A DNA stretch of 64,000 nucleotides. Source: MVRV01 sp964646755 (lineage in GTDB: Bacteria; Desulfobacterota; Syntrophia; Syntrophales; Smithellaceae). The stretch lies in NCBI GenBank assembly GCA_964646755.1, contig CAZYIE010000013.1, positions 1 through 64,000 of the forward strand. The letters are read 5' to 3'. The translations under genes were made by a program, and so were the position numbers. Position 1 is the first letter of the stretch; every line of letters starts with the position of its first letter. Shown piece after piece: positions 33,201 to 43,275 of the stretch. The notes beneath the pieces were generated by a model. That model was not told the origin of the DNA. It did no database searches and saw only the letters and a program-made list of their open reading frames with translations.

Positions 33201-33885
33201 GGAAAAATTCCCAGGTAACAATCAGAATTAATACTATGGCACAAAAAATCGGGATGGCACCACGCAGTTTAATTGTATTCATTGCTACGGCAATGCCTAA
33301 CAAAGGCAGAAAATAATAAACAAGCAGAAGCATATTCAGTAGCGGCGAGCTAAGCTTCGGATAAATCCAGATAACCGCATGGACTAACAGGGATTGTGCA
33401 ATTAACAGACAGAATACCGTGATTAAGAATACCTTAACTAAAGCTAAATAATTTTTTTGTTCAATGGCTTTAATATTCCCTGCCTTTGCATTCTCCAGCG
33501 CCTGATCGGAAAGATCATCATTGGATTTAATAATAAATATTTCGATCTGCTTCGCAATTATTCCCAATGGCAATGCAAGTAGTATGGCCAGAGCAATGAG
33601 CTCCCGGGTTGTTCCGCCAAGGTCTTGACCGGCTAAGGCGGCAATGGATGTTGCCAACACGGCTACGATGGTATCGTTAGGAGGGATGTAAGTACCAACA
33701 GGAATGCGATCAATCCAGAAAAGTTCAACCAAAACACCGATGATCAAACCGGCGTACGGATTATTCAAAAGCAACCCGATAACCGGGGCGACAACAACCG
33801 GGCGGGAAATCATGACCTGAATGAAGATTCGATCAAGACAAAACAGGCCGCCGCAAAAAGATAATAAAATAATTTTCGTCAGCAA
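33190..33885 (-). CDS. Mannose-family PTS EIIC membrane component
   Basis: 231 aa with about six hydrophobic segments. GLLLNNPYAGLIIGVLVELFW, RIPVGTYIPPNDT and the central hydrophilic loop match EIIC-Man (ManY-type). The start is TTG (MLTKIILL). It forms the sugar channel with EIID in classical systems, but no EIID gene follows: the next gene is rimI. 16 bp from EIIB. Confidence 0.85.
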   Translation of the reverse strand: MLTKIILLSFCGGLFCLDRIFIQVMISRPVVVAPVIGLLLNNPYAGLIIGVLVELFWIDRIPVGTYIPPNDTIVAVLATSIAALAGQDLGGTTRELIALAILLALPLGIIAKQIEIFIIKSNDDLSDQALENAKAGNIKAIEQKNYLALVKVFLITVFCLLIAQSLLVHAVIWIYPKLSSPLLNMLLLVYYFLPLLGIAVAMNTIKLRGAIPIFCAIVLILIVTWEFFHVS

Positions 33886-33901
33886 TTAAATACCACTTTT
33901 T

Positions 33902-34417
33902 TTATGGCGTTATTTCGCAGTATTCCTTAAATACGTCTTTAACATTTACAGCCCGTTCCCGCGGGATGCGTCTTATCCCTATCTCCACTCCTTCATTTTC
34001 TAAAAGCTTTAGAAGATCACTTATTTCATTATCACACAAGAAAACTGAAGTACCCTGAGACAGTTTGTATTCTTCATTATAAATATTACCGATATTGAGT
34101 TTATCAAAATGGAAGCCCAGATTGTAAGCCCTGCAAGCATCCGCAACAGTTGCAAATAAAACAATCGTCTTTTTCCCGCCCTTCCCGCCAAAAACATACG
34201 TTTTGGCAAAATCTTCGACCGTGCTGATGATCACTTCGATTTCACTGGGGACAGCCATCCGTATTACGGTCTCACAATAAAAATCACCGGCAGCATTGTC
34301 ATTGACAACTACAATGCATTTAGCCTTAATGAACGGCACCCATGCTTCCAGAATTTGACCGTGGACAAGCCTGTTATCAATGCGAACCAAAGCTATATCA
34401 TAGGCGCTTTCTGTCAA
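33902..34417 (-). CDS. Mannose-family PTS EIIB component
   Basis: 171 aa. The phospho-accepting histidine is in DNRLVHGQILEAWVP (about residue 19). Later VFLCDNEISDLLKLLENEGVE fits the EIIB-Man fold. TTG start with GGGTGA upstream. Receives phosphate from EIIA and passes it to sugar, or acts in regulation if transport is lost. 4 bp from the EIIA stop. Confidence 0.87.
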   Translation of the reverse strand: MTESAYDIALVRIDNRLVHGQILEAWVPFIKAKCIVVVNDNAAGDFYCETVIRMAVPSEIEVIISTVEDFAKTYVFGGKGGKKTIVLFATVADACRAYNLGFHFDKLNIGNIYNEEYKLSQGTSVFLCDNEISDLLKLLENEGVEIGIRRIPRERAVNVKDVFKEYCEITP

Positions 34418-34421
34418 TTGT

Positions 34422-34832
34422 TCACCCGAGAGCTTTTTTGCTTAATATTTCGCTGGCTAGAGAGATATTCTTTTTACCATATTCTTTAATCATGCAGGCA
34501 TATTCGCCTAAAGTTGTTTCAGCTTTTACGTCAGACAATTTCATCAACATCGGTAAATTAACACCGGTCACTACTTCCACTTTTCCTTCTTTCAGAAAAG
34601 ATAATGAAATATTTGATGGTGTTCCGCCAAAAAGATCGGTAAGAATTAAAACCCCCTTACCTTTATCCAATTTTTTTATGGCATTGCCGATTTCCTTTTT
34701 CAAATCTTCAACACCTTTTGATTCATCGGTCGAAATAGGCAACACCCCGGTAAGCGGCCCCTTGATCAACTCTGCCGCTTTGATCAGTTCATTACCCAAA
34801 CTACCGTGCGTCGTTATAAGCACACCAATCAT
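34422..34832 (-). CDS. Mannose-family PTS EIIA component
   Basis: 136 aa. Phospho-His in LITTHGSLGNEL (about residue 9), and ILTDLFGGTPSNISL, the EIIA-Man signatures. First gene of the EIIA-EIIB-EIIC-rimI unit, with AGGGAG upstream. HPr and enzyme I genes are not in the window. Confidence 0.9.
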   Translation of the reverse strand: MIGVLITTHGSLGNELIKAAELIKGPLTGVLPISTDESKGVEDLKKEIGNAIKKLDKGKGVLILTDLFGGTPSNISLSFLKEGKVEVVTGVNLPMLMKLSDVKAETTLGEYACMIKEYGKKNISLASEILSKKALG

Positions 34833-35193
34833 TATCTCTCCCTCTTTAAAAGCATCTGACCGAAAATTTTCTGATATTCGTCTTACTGTGCAAATTTAAG
34901 GTGGTAAGCTAATGGATTGCCCTATAATTGTCAAGAGTTATAACGGCCGAATTCAAGATCACTCGAATGGAAATAATTGTTAAAGTTATTGTTTGTATTA
35001 CGCCTGTATATAGATGTTATATAAAAGATTTTATATTCTTAACGTATTTGCATAATCCTTTACCGGCATACCGGCAAAGTAAACTTTGTTGTAATCATCT
35101 TTTGTCATGGGATATACGACAGTGAACATTTTTACTAAATCCGGTAAATGCACAATAATTAATTCAGGCCGATTGTTATGTTTTTAACAGCCC
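34833..35193. other. Gene-free AT-rich region with possible PTS promoter
   Basis: No gene or clear terminator. On the minus strand a consensus TTGACA (34929-34934) lies about 100 bp before the EIIA start; the hexamer at 17 bp (TAGCTT) is a poor -10. Otherwise nothing recognisable. Confidence 0.4.
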
Positions 35194-37983
35194 TCAAATA
35201 TCAATTGATAAGATATAATATTCTACTCTTCTCAGCGGATAAAGTGACTCCATGATCCTGGTATAACGCTTGAGTTGTTCGTCGTACTTTTGTCTGAGCC
35301 CCCGCATTGAGCCTGATTTATAGTCAATGATTGTGATCAGATCATCGGACACTATCATTCTATCCACGATGCCAAAATTATTTTTATCCGATATCTGCTG
35401 CTCGATATAGAGTTTTCCCGGCCTGAACATTACATTAGAGACATCGAATCTTTGCACAAAACGAATTCCCGCATCATATTCTTCATCGTTTAGCTCTCCC
35501 GGCAGTGGCAGTTGCACTTGATCAACAACTTTCGCCAGCCAACGGTGCAATCGTTCACCACGCATGATGCCGGCTCTGATATATGCGGATATAAGCGTCG
35601 GGTCAATCTCGCCATACTTCTCCGGTTCATCATTATATTTTTCCGGCACACCGAGTATTGTGATGCTTTCAGCCTCTTTTGCCGGACTGGATAAAGAGCA
35701 AATATCCTTTTTAGCGCCGTCAGGTGCAAACTGCGAAAATGTATTCAGTACTGCCTGATGGACTTCCTTGTAGTTATCATTTTTTTTTGTGGGTAGAAAA
35801 ACAGTAAGCGTTTGTATCGCCCTTGTCGCGGCCACATAGAAAACGTTGGCCTTCTCGCGGCGCATCCGCAGCAGATTGGCTTCACGGTTTTCCAGAATTT
35901 CCCTAGCAATGGGCAATTTGCTGGCAGCCCAGAAATCATACTCTTTCCCTGAAAATCGCACATTACATTTTTCGGAATCGAGATAGAATGACGTCTCTTT
36001 TTCATCCTCGTTCCAGAAAATAAAAACATGTTTAAACTGAAGCCCTTTTGTGCCGTGGATTGTATCCACTTTAATATTATCCCTATTCTCCGCCTCCGGC
36101 ACCTTCACGTTAAACCGTATCTTGAACATCCGTAAAAGAAACCTGTCTGCATCAGCGCCGCCTTCACTAAAGAATGCCTGTGCCTCTTCCTGCCATATAT
36201 CAAGTATTGTTGCACGCAGCTTCCCACGCAAAAGCTCGATAGCACAACTTACAGCCAGTAACCCGAACGGTTGGGGAAATTTCCCGGCAAACTCTGTCCT
36301 GATATCTTCTATATTTCCGAATAGATCCTTCCATAAAGGCGACTGCGCCACTATTTTAGCAAATGAAGTATCACCATCTTTGGAGAGAACACCTGATATG
36401 AAAAGCATGACCGTAACACCTTCTTGAGTCGAAAGAAGTTGCCTGCCTTTGACCTCCGCAACACCGATACCGTCCTGATTAAGCTCAGATGCTATCTTCT
36501 GGACATAGTTGTTGGTAGCCGCAAGTACCGCCATATCACCCCACGAACAACCATACTCAGCCTTTTTCGCCTTCAAAACCTCAAGAATAGCCGGATAGAA
36601 AGACGCTTCCGAACTACCATCCTTCGCCAGTTTTACAAGACTTACCTCTGTCACACCTTCAAACCCTGTGGTCGCCTCCGGCGGTTTCTGTGTTTCCGAT
36701 CTTTCTTTTCCGTCAAAGATGTTTTCTACAAGTTTATTAAAAAATGATATCAGAAGAGGTGTGCTTCTGTAATTGAATTCAAGAGACTGTTCCAGTATTA
36801 CACCGCTGGCCAGATAGCTGCCAATAGCCATTTCCAGTGCCTCGCGGTTTGCCCCGCGCCATCCGTAGATCATCTGCTTCCAATCACCCACGGCAAATAA
36901 TGATCTTTCCCCGCGCTCGCCAGGACCGGATAAAATCTCGTCGATGAGCGGAAGCAATATCGCAATATCGCCTATCGAGGTATCCTGGAATTCGTCAATC
37001 AGCAGATGCTCGGTCCTGTCCAGCCCTAGAGAGAAGTAGTTACTCATGAGCTTTGGTCTTTCACTAGATGCCATACCGTCAAGGGCAAGCAGACATTTCC
37101 GCACATCGGAGAAAAAGATCAACCCTTTTTCCTTTTTAACAATATCCGCAGCTTCCAGATATATTTCACAAAGAAAGGCCACGGCGAGCTCTCTCAGAAG
37201 AGCCTTGTTAATGGACAGCTTCTCGGCAGTTTTTCTGTAATCCTGAAAAATCATATTTAGATCCGAGTATGGTTTCTCCTCCCACGCTATATTTTTGCCA
37301 AGGCTTGTATAATTCTCCAGGTCAGAATGAGTGGCAACTGTTTTGGAAACAAAACTGTCATAATCAGCCATAACATTGATAACCCTGTTTTTAACATTGG
37401 CGGACGCGATCAATTCCGACAATGCATTTGCCTTTTCACTCATTGATTTCAGACTGTTTCTTAATACGCCGTTCTCTTTAATAATATCATCAACATCTTC
37501 CAGTCTCTCCATATCCATCAAGCAGCGATCAACAGTTTGTTCATCTACAAGTTCTCCCAGGAGCGTATCAATGTCTGTTCCCAATACCCTGGCAGCAATT
37601 ATCAGTTTTTTCCCCTTGCCGCTTTGCATTATTCTGTTCCGGAAAAGGATTTCTATCTGGCCGGTTATCTCTATCTGGGCCTTTTCATCGGCCATATTCG
37701 GCGCATAACCGGATGCGGCAAAAAGTCGATAAAAAAATGCATCAATCGTCGAATACCCGACGCGTCCCGCCTCCATAATAAGAGTCAACCTGTCCAGTAG
37801 GAGCATATCTTCTGGAGACGCTATCTTTTCCATGATACGTGAGCGCATCTCGGCAGTGGCGGCACGGGTAAATGTAAGGGCAGAGATGAATTTACCCCGA
37901 GTAGATATCCTTTTAAACACCTCATTGGTAAGTGTTGTTGTTTTCCCGGAACCAGCGGATGCTTTCAGAAGAATACTTTGCAT
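35194..37983 (-). CDS. addA: AddA-like UvrD-family helicase/nuclease
   Basis: 929 aa. Helicase motifs: KASAGSGKTTTL (Walker A, residues 7-18), TFTRAATAEM (Ia), LIDEFQDTS (Walker B), DWKQMIYGWRGA (III), DTIHGTKGLQFKHVFI (V) and YVAATRAIQTL (VI). The C-terminal PD-(D/E)XK nuclease core is ITIIDYKSGSMRG (about 890). With AddB it resects double-strand ends and loads recombinase at Chi-like sites. Its start overlaps the addB stop by one base (TAATG), so translation is coupled. Confidence 0.88.
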   Translation of the reverse strand: MQSILLKASAGSGKTTTLTNEVFKRISTRGKFISALTFTRAATAEMRSRIMEKIASPEDMLLLDRLTLIMEAGRVGYSTIDAFFYRLFAASGYAPNMADEKAQIEITGQIEILFRNRIMQSGKGKKLIIAARVLGTDIDTLLGELVDEQTVDRCLMDMERLEDVDDIIKENGVLRNSLKSMSEKANALSELIASANVKNRVINVMADYDSFVSKTVATHSDLENYTSLGKNIAWEEKPYSDLNMIFQDYRKTAEKLSINKALLRELAVAFLCEIYLEAADIVKKEKGLIFFSDVRKCLLALDGMASSERPKLMSNYFSLGLDRTEHLLIDEFQDTSIGDIAILLPLIDEILSGPGERGERSLFAVGDWKQMIYGWRGANREALEMAIGSYLASGVILEQSLEFNYRSTPLLISFFNKLVENIFDGKERSETQKPPEATTGFEGVTEVSLVKLAKDGSSEASFYPAILEVLKAKKAEYGCSWGDMAVLAATNNYVQKIASELNQDGIGVAEVKGRQLLSTQEGVTVMLFISGVLSKDGDTSFAKIVAQSPLWKDLFGNIEDIRTEFAGKFPQPFGLLAVSCAIELLRGKLRATILDIWQEEAQAFFSEGGADADRFLLRMFKIRFNVKVPEAENRDNIKVDTIHGTKGLQFKHVFIFWNEDEKETSFYLDSEKCNVRFSGKEYDFWAASKLPIAREILENREANLLRMRREKANVFYVAATRAIQTLTVFLPTKKNDNYKEVHQAVLNTFSQFAPDGAKKDICSLSSPAKEAESITILGVPEKYNDEPEKYGEIDPTLISAYIRAGIMRGERLHRWLAKVVDQVQLPLPGELNDEEYDAGIRFVQRFDVSNVMFRPGKLYIEQQISDKNNFGIVDRMIVSDDLITIIDYKSGSMRGLRQKYDEQLKRYTRIMESLYPLRRVEYYILSIDI

Positions 37984-40385
37984 TAGTTATTCCCTCTTGA
38001 AGCCTTATAATAGCCTTCTCTTCCGCATAATGCCTGAAACAGGCAGAATTCGCACTCTGAAGAGCCATGATTGGGAGCAAGTTCACTTCCGCCGATGATG
38101 GCGTCCAGGCGTTCTTTAATAGCAGACATAAGGTCATCCGTCGCAGCACTCAGATCATCCGGCAGCAGCATAATCCGATCTTTTGACGATTCTTTCAGAA
38201 AATAAAAGAAAGCATCGTCCACCCCTCCTATAAAGTGCTGGTAGATCATAAGTTGTGTCGCAGGATGCAGAATACCTTTTCCGTTAAAACGCTCCAACAC
38301 GGTTGTTCTTCCCGGAAGAGTAAACCTGCCTTGCTTTTTTGAATACTTAAAATCAATAACCTCGGTGCGTCCTGATATCTTGGCTATTCTGTCGGAACGC
38401 CCGGTTATCTTATAGCACCCGGCGATTGTGCCGCTGAATTTTTCCTCGCATGATATGGCGTTGTCGGCAAAAATTATCCGCTCGCCTGATTCCAATTCAT
38501 CTGCATATATTTCTTTTAATAATATCTTTGCGTTTTGCATGTAGATATTTATCCCGTCAATATCCCTTATCTCCGCGTTTTCATCGCTTTTCCAGAGTTC
38601 ATCAAAAAGCACATCCCAGCTGTCAAGCAGATCCTTTCTGTCGGTCGCAAGCTGTTGCAGAAAATGATGGATGAAAGTCCCCATCTGCATGTTTATCTTC
38701 TCCTCATCATCCATAAATGAAGGTGGTTCAAGCCGGAGGATATATTGCTGGTAAAACAAAAACGGGCACGCCAGTATCTTTAAAAGGCTCGAAAAAGAAT
38801 ATGTAAAATCTTTAAGCCTGCTCCTGAGATTATCGTCGATTGGTATCACAGGATTTTTACTGTTTTGCCTTTCTTTGAACGATTCATTGAATGCAATTTT
38901 CGTAATCGGTTTGGCAAATTCCTGCGAAAGAAGGCTCATGTAGTAACTCGGCGTTCTTTCTCTGATTTTATCGTCAACGGCGGCTATTTTAATCCTGTCG
39001 CCCTGTGACAGGATCTGGCGTAAAATAAGATCCTCGTATTCAAATATGCTTTTTCTTATCTGCGGAACATGCACCGGATTGATAAAAGGCCCTTCAAAGG
39101 GCTGTGTCGGCATGATGCCGCTGTCCAGAGGAAGTATCAAACACCTACTGAATTTCTCTCCCGAAACATGGCCGAAACCGACAACCTGTACCGGCGCCGA
39201 CCTGCTACCAGTAATACGAAATTTTCTTGCTTTGAGCAGCATTTTTGCAGTTTCTATCAGATTCCTCCCCAACCTCTCTTTCCAATCGTCCAGAAGGGTG
39301 GAAAATGATATCGCCGTCTCCATTGCTTCACACTCTTCGCGGATATAATTTTCTCTATTTTGGGACAATTCCACCGCACAGGTTGTGGCATATCTCTTAA
39401 AATCGGGCATTCGACCTGAATGTTCAGCTTTTTCTATATCAGCCAGCAGCCTTCTGCCTGCTGAAGTTGTCGAAAATGGCAGCCAGACGGCAAGATTGAC
39501 AGCATTTCCGAACAGGCGCAGCGATCTATTCCAGAGCATCGAAGTGAGTGACTCATCAAGCAGGTATATCATTAGCTGATCTTTTTCCGACCGTTCTTTG
39601 AGGAAACTTTCGACCTCCAGCTCGACTAGGTCAACGATGGCATGAAGCCCGGCAAGACTGATCAGTTCAATGCCTGCACCTTCCGAGTACTCAACTTCGC
39701 CGCCGAATAACCCAACAAGATTTTTTGCCGAATCAAACGGAAGCTTATCCGTCCCGGCCAACTCGCTCCCGTAAAGCGGCGGATCTATGAATAACCTTTC
39801 CGGGATTATCTTTCTATAGAACCGTTCAGTCACCGGCGTTATCTCGGGAAGTCCAATAAATATCTCCTTTTCTCCGGGGTTGATGTCTTCAAGCCGTGCA
39901 ATTTCTAGTTCCGGCATAAAGAGATTTATTCCGGAAAGCCACTTGCGAAAAGTCTGTGCAGTTTCCAGGTATTCCTCAAGCCTGCCCCACTCATCCTCGG
40001 TAAACCGCTCCGAGCCGGAAATAGTTTCCCTTCCAATGTTATATTCCGATAGTCTGGTAATAAGTGGCAGAAGGCCTGCGGCACGACGTGCGGGATATGC
40101 TTCATTATTAAATTTTTCAGCAATGAACTGAGTAAAGTAAAGCAACCGCTCTTCACCCGGCATAGGCTTTAGCTTAGAGCTGTCACCGATCATATTTGAT
40201 ATATATGAATTGAGTCCTTCGACTTTGGGAAGAATTCCTCCAAGTTCCTTGTGGATAAGATACTGCACGGGATCAACAGATCTTTCGCTCGCACAAATTA
40301 TTGTCCAGCCGGAAAGATCGGGATGGTCATTGTGCAGCAACTCGATTAACTTTTTTGAATATCGATTGCTGATAGTTATATTCAT
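37983..40385 (-). CDS. addB: AddB-like PD-(D/E)XK nuclease
   Basis: 800 aa. Nuclease core near the C-terminus: RTEVIDFKYSKKQG (D and K of the motif, about 680) with upstream glutamate region MQMGTFIHHFLQQ. An iron-sulfur-like cysteine set is formed by LACPFLFYQQ (about 550) and CEFCLFQALCG (about 780-790), as in AddB. The N-terminal part lacks a convincing Walker A, suggesting an inactive helicase half, common in this family. Upstream partner of addA. Divergent from the methyltransferase gene over a 93-bp AT-rich gap. Confidence 0.85.
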   Translation of the reverse strand: MNITISNRYSKKLIELLHNDHPDLSGWTIICASERSVDPVQYLIHKELGGILPKVEGLNSYISNMIGDSSKLKPMPGEERLLYFTQFIAEKFNNEAYPARRAAGLLPLITRLSEYNIGRETISGSERFTEDEWGRLEEYLETAQTFRKWLSGINLFMPELEIARLEDINPGEKEIFIGLPEITPVTERFYRKIIPERLFIDPPLYGSELAGTDKLPFDSAKNLVGLFGGEVEYSEGAGIELISLAGLHAIVDLVELEVESFLKERSEKDQLMIYLLDESLTSMLWNRSLRLFGNAVNLAVWLPFSTTSAGRRLLADIEKAEHSGRMPDFKRYATTCAVELSQNRENYIREECEAMETAISFSTLLDDWKERLGRNLIETAKMLLKARKFRITGSRSAPVQVVGFGHVSGEKFSRCLILPLDSGIMPTQPFEGPFINPVHVPQIRKSIFEYEDLILRQILSQGDRIKIAAVDDKIRERTPSYYMSLLSQEFAKPITKIAFNESFKERQNSKNPVIPIDDNLRSRLKDFTYSFSSLLKILACPFLFYQQYILRLEPPSFMDDEEKINMQMGTFIHHFLQQLATDRKDLLDSWDVLFDELWKSDENAEIRDIDGINIYMQNAKILLKEIYADELESGERIIFADNAISCEEKFSGTIAGCYKITGRSDRIAKISGRTEVIDFKYSKKQGRFTLPGRTTVLERFNGKGILHPATQLMIYQHFIGGVDDAFFYFLKESSKDRIMLLPDDLSAATDDLMSAIKERLDAIIGGSELAPNHGSSECEFCLFQALCGREGYYKASRGNN

Positions 40386-40478
40386 GGTTGCTTTTTCCGC
40401 TTTTTTAAATTATTAAATCAACATTCTTCTGAATATCATAATTTTTCCAATACCAATAATTTAATTTTTACTATAGAT

Positions 40479-41414
40479 ATGAGTTATTATTTAAATACAA
40501 CGGATGAATATTACCTGTACGACAAAGATTCCTTGAACTGGGAATTGACGGTATGTAATGCCTTGCAGCCGGAGGAAAGCCCTTGCCGCAAAGTCCTACA
40601 GACCGACAGCCCGTTTGGTTGCCAACTATTTTATTTTCTCAATGATCTGCTTGACTTCACAGGTCTGAAAGACGTTCTTGAAGTCGGTGGCGGTTTCGGT
40701 TATCTGATGCGCGATTTTCTGGCTCTGGCTCCACATCTAAGAGCGACTATGCTCGATATTTCTCCTTATCTTCTCGCAAAGCAGAAAAACTGTTTAGCTG
40801 ATCGGAATGTCTCCTTTCTGAAACGTGATATTCTGAGCATGAAAATCAGCGAATTACGGCATTATGATCTGGCAATCCTGAATGAAAATCTTGGCGATTT
40901 CCCCACCCTGGTTGCCCAATCGCCGGAAGGACAATCCGATAATTGCCGGAAACTCCATTATCTGGACAAGCTGACTTATTTTCAGCAAAAGCATCAGATG
41001 ACCTTGCCTCCGGAAGAAAACATTAATATCGGCGCACTGGAAGTCCTGGACAATTTATGTCTGGCCGGAGTCAGGCATATCTACCTAAGTGAACATAGCT
41101 GTGAAGCAACTCTGCCCCCTTCGTTAAAACATTATATCCATTTTGCATCAACTGTCACACCGGAAAGAATATCTCTCAAAAAGCATGATGAATATACAAT
41201 TAAGTTTTCCCACCTTCAAAAGCTCGCCCAGGCTCATAATTACAAAGTTACCCGTGGCCAGTTTATTGATTTTTTGCCTCTAAATTGCAGTGATCGTGTG
41301 CGCACCGCCCTGCGCTTGTCGACACCTTTCAGTGACGAGCAGGAAATCATCCAGCAGTTTGTTTATGATCTCTATAAATACGAATATCTCGTTTTAATTA
41401 AAGGAGGGGAATAA
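40479..41414 (+). CDS. SAM-dependent methyltransferase-like protein
   Basis: 311 aa. A class I SAM-binding motif DVLEVGGGFGYLMRDF (about residues 68-83), then the acidic ribose-binding strand ATMLDISPYLL and LKRDILSM. Substrate unknown. The stop overlaps the next ATG (TAATG), so it is coupled to the DUF2845 gene. Confidence 0.75.
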   Translation: MSYYLNTTDEYYLYDKDSLNWELTVCNALQPEESPCRKVLQTDSPFGCQLFYFLNDLLDFTGLKDVLEVGGGFGYLMRDFLALAPHLRATMLDISPYLLAKQKNCLADRNVSFLKRDILSMKISELRHYDLAILNENLGDFPTLVAQSPEGQSDNCRKLHYLDKLTYFQQKHQMTLPPEENINIGALEVLDNLCLAGVRHIYLSEHSCEATLPPSLKHYIHFASTVTPERISLKKHDEYTIKFSHLQKLAQAHNYKVTRGQFIDFLPLNCSDRVRTALRLSTPFSDEQEIIQQFVYDLYKYEYLVLIKGGE

Positions 41415-41782
41415 TGAAGAAAAACATTACAATTATTTTTTTTACTGCGTTGATTTTTTTATTTCTTTCAACGGTAAATAGCTGGGCATTTCGTTGTGGT
41501 TCCGGTCTGGTAAGCGGCGGCGACAGCAAGACCAAAGTCCAGGTCACCTGCGGAAAACCAACCTCTAAAGAAACGTCCTGTGAAAACCGGCAGGAATACA
41601 CGACCACTGATAAATCAGGCAAGATCAAGAAAGTCAAAAAGTGCGGCAAGAAATTGGAAGTATGGCATTACAACTGCGGCGATAATGACTTTATCTATAA
41701 ACTAACTTTTGAAAACGGCATACTGAAAAACGAAGATACCGAGGGACGAGGGAAAGGCAAATCCGATTGCCTGGGCAAGTAA
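41414..41782 (+). CDS. Secreted DUF2845 protein
   Basis: 122 aa. Signal peptide (MKKNITIIFFTALIFLF, cleavage near WA-FRC), then FRCGSGLVSGGDSKTKVQVTC and the repeated CGKP and cysteine pattern typical of DUF2845. Small periplasmic protein with about seven cysteines after cleavage. Function unknown. Coupled to the upstream methyltransferase gene. Confidence 0.82.
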   Translation: MKKNITIIFFTALIFLFLSTVNSWAFRCGSGLVSGGDSKTKVQVTCGKPTSKETSCENRQEYTTTDKSGKIKKVKKCGKKLEVWHYNCGDNDFIYKLTFENGILKNEDTEGRGKGKSDCLGK

Positions 41783-41969
41783 CTGGATTCAATTGCCGCG
41801 GGACGAAGTATTCGTGACAGCAGATGTAAATAGCTACTGTAAGACTTGCTTCCTGCTACACACACCGGCAACTTTGAAGAAAATACAGGATTTCCATCAG
41901 GACTAAATACAATTCACGAATGACGACAAACATCGGCACGCTACATCGCATCTTATGGCAGAAAAATAT

Positions 41970-43145
41970 TTACAGTATTTTCTTCAACAGCGGAATGCGC
42001 AGCAGAATATAGTAGGCAATCAGAAAGCACAGCGGAATCGAAATCAGGCCGGCCAGTGCCCACTTGAATACCGGTAGCATATCCAGTGTTGTCATAAGCA
42101 TTGTTACGGCAACAATTATCGGCGGGTGGAACATATAAACAGCAAACGCGCCCGCGGACATTTTTTGCGTAAGTTTGTTGCTGATATTTAATTTGTCACG
42201 AAACAGCGACAGAAGCCCCATGGTCATGGCCACAGCAACAAATGATTCCCATAGTGCATAGTAAGCGGCCGGCCAGGAGAGGCCACCGATTATTCTATTG
42301 CCTGTGTTTAAAGACTTCATTGTCAGAGTGGAAAAATCATAGGGGCCGGCAAAGTATTTCAATACCAGCCAACTGATAAAGCCTAAAATCAACCCTGCCG
42401 TAAGCCATCTTCTGCCGGTGGCCAAAGTCATGCTTTCAAAACAGTTCGTGCGGTATGCAACAATCCCCACTATGAACATAATAATATATTGTGAAAAAAA
42501 TCCCAACTGCATTCCCCAAAACACTGACCCTATGGGAAAACACAATCGCAACAAAAACGCAACCATCGCAATGATGACAATAAGCAGCAGCAGGCGCACG
42601 GTAGTCAGAATACCCTGCCGGAAATCATGCGTTGCTTGCCGCGGAAGTAGAAGACGCCAAAGCGTATATATAAGGCAAAAAATAAACAATGCCAGCGCGA
42701 ACCACATCGGGCCGGCACCGAGAAGTTGTATTCCGGCAGACTTAATGTATTGCCAGTAAAATTCCGGAAAACTGGAAGTGCTGCCTTTCCATAGGTTGGT
42801 TGACCCTACAACTGCTATCATCACAGGAGTTACCACCAGCAGAAAAAACAGTGCTGGCAGGACGAGCCTCCGGCATCTGTCAGATATAAATCGGGTGGGG
42901 ATTTTCCGGTCATAGGCCAGGGGCGTAAAATAGCCTGCCACAAAGAAAAGCATCCCCATGGAAAACCCCTGGACAAAAGACTGGAAGAAGCTGAAGAAAA
43001 TATGGCTGAAGAAGCCCAGCGGTCGGACTTCGTTATAAAACCAGATGCCGCTACTGCTGTAAGTTACAGCCAGATGAATCAAAATCACCAACATGATTGT
43101 CGCGACACGCAGATTGTCAATGTAATAAAGGCGCTTTTTTCCCAT
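41970..43145 (-). CDS. Acyltransferase-3 family membrane protein
   Basis: 391 aa with about ten TM segments. The N-terminal YYIDNLRVATIMLVILIHLAV contains the family's catalytic-type histidine, followed by FVAGYFTPLAYDRK and RCRRLVLPALFF. Such proteins (MdoC/OafB type) transfer acyl groups to glycans or lipids across the inner membrane. The acceptor is unknown. Stands alone between two gene-free gaps of 187 and 130 bp. Confidence 0.85.
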   Translation of the reverse strand: MGKKRLYYIDNLRVATIMLVILIHLAVTYSSSGIWFYNEVRPLGFFSHIFFSFFQSFVQGFSMGMLFFVAGYFTPLAYDRKIPTRFISDRCRRLVLPALFFLLVVTPVMIAVVGSTNLWKGSTSSFPEFYWQYIKSAGIQLLGAGPMWFALALFIFCLIYTLWRLLLPRQATHDFRQGILTTVRLLLLIVIIAMVAFLLRLCFPIGSVFWGMQLGFFSQYIIMFIVGIVAYRTNCFESMTLATGRRWLTAGLILGFISWLVLKYFAGPYDFSTLTMKSLNTGNRIIGGLSWPAAYYALWESFVAVAMTMGLLSLFRDKLNISNKLTQKMSAGAFAVYMFHPPIIVAVTMLMTTLDMLPVFKWALAGLISIPLCFLIAYYILLRIPLLKKIL

Positions 43146-43275
43146 TACAGAGCAAGTTTCCTTTCAATCAAAAAGATATATTGGAAATAATGCACTTTTT
43201 TTACTAAAACCTGCCGGGAAAGTCAAATATAAGTCAGGACAAATAAATTAAACTAAAGCTTCAAACTTGAGAGGG

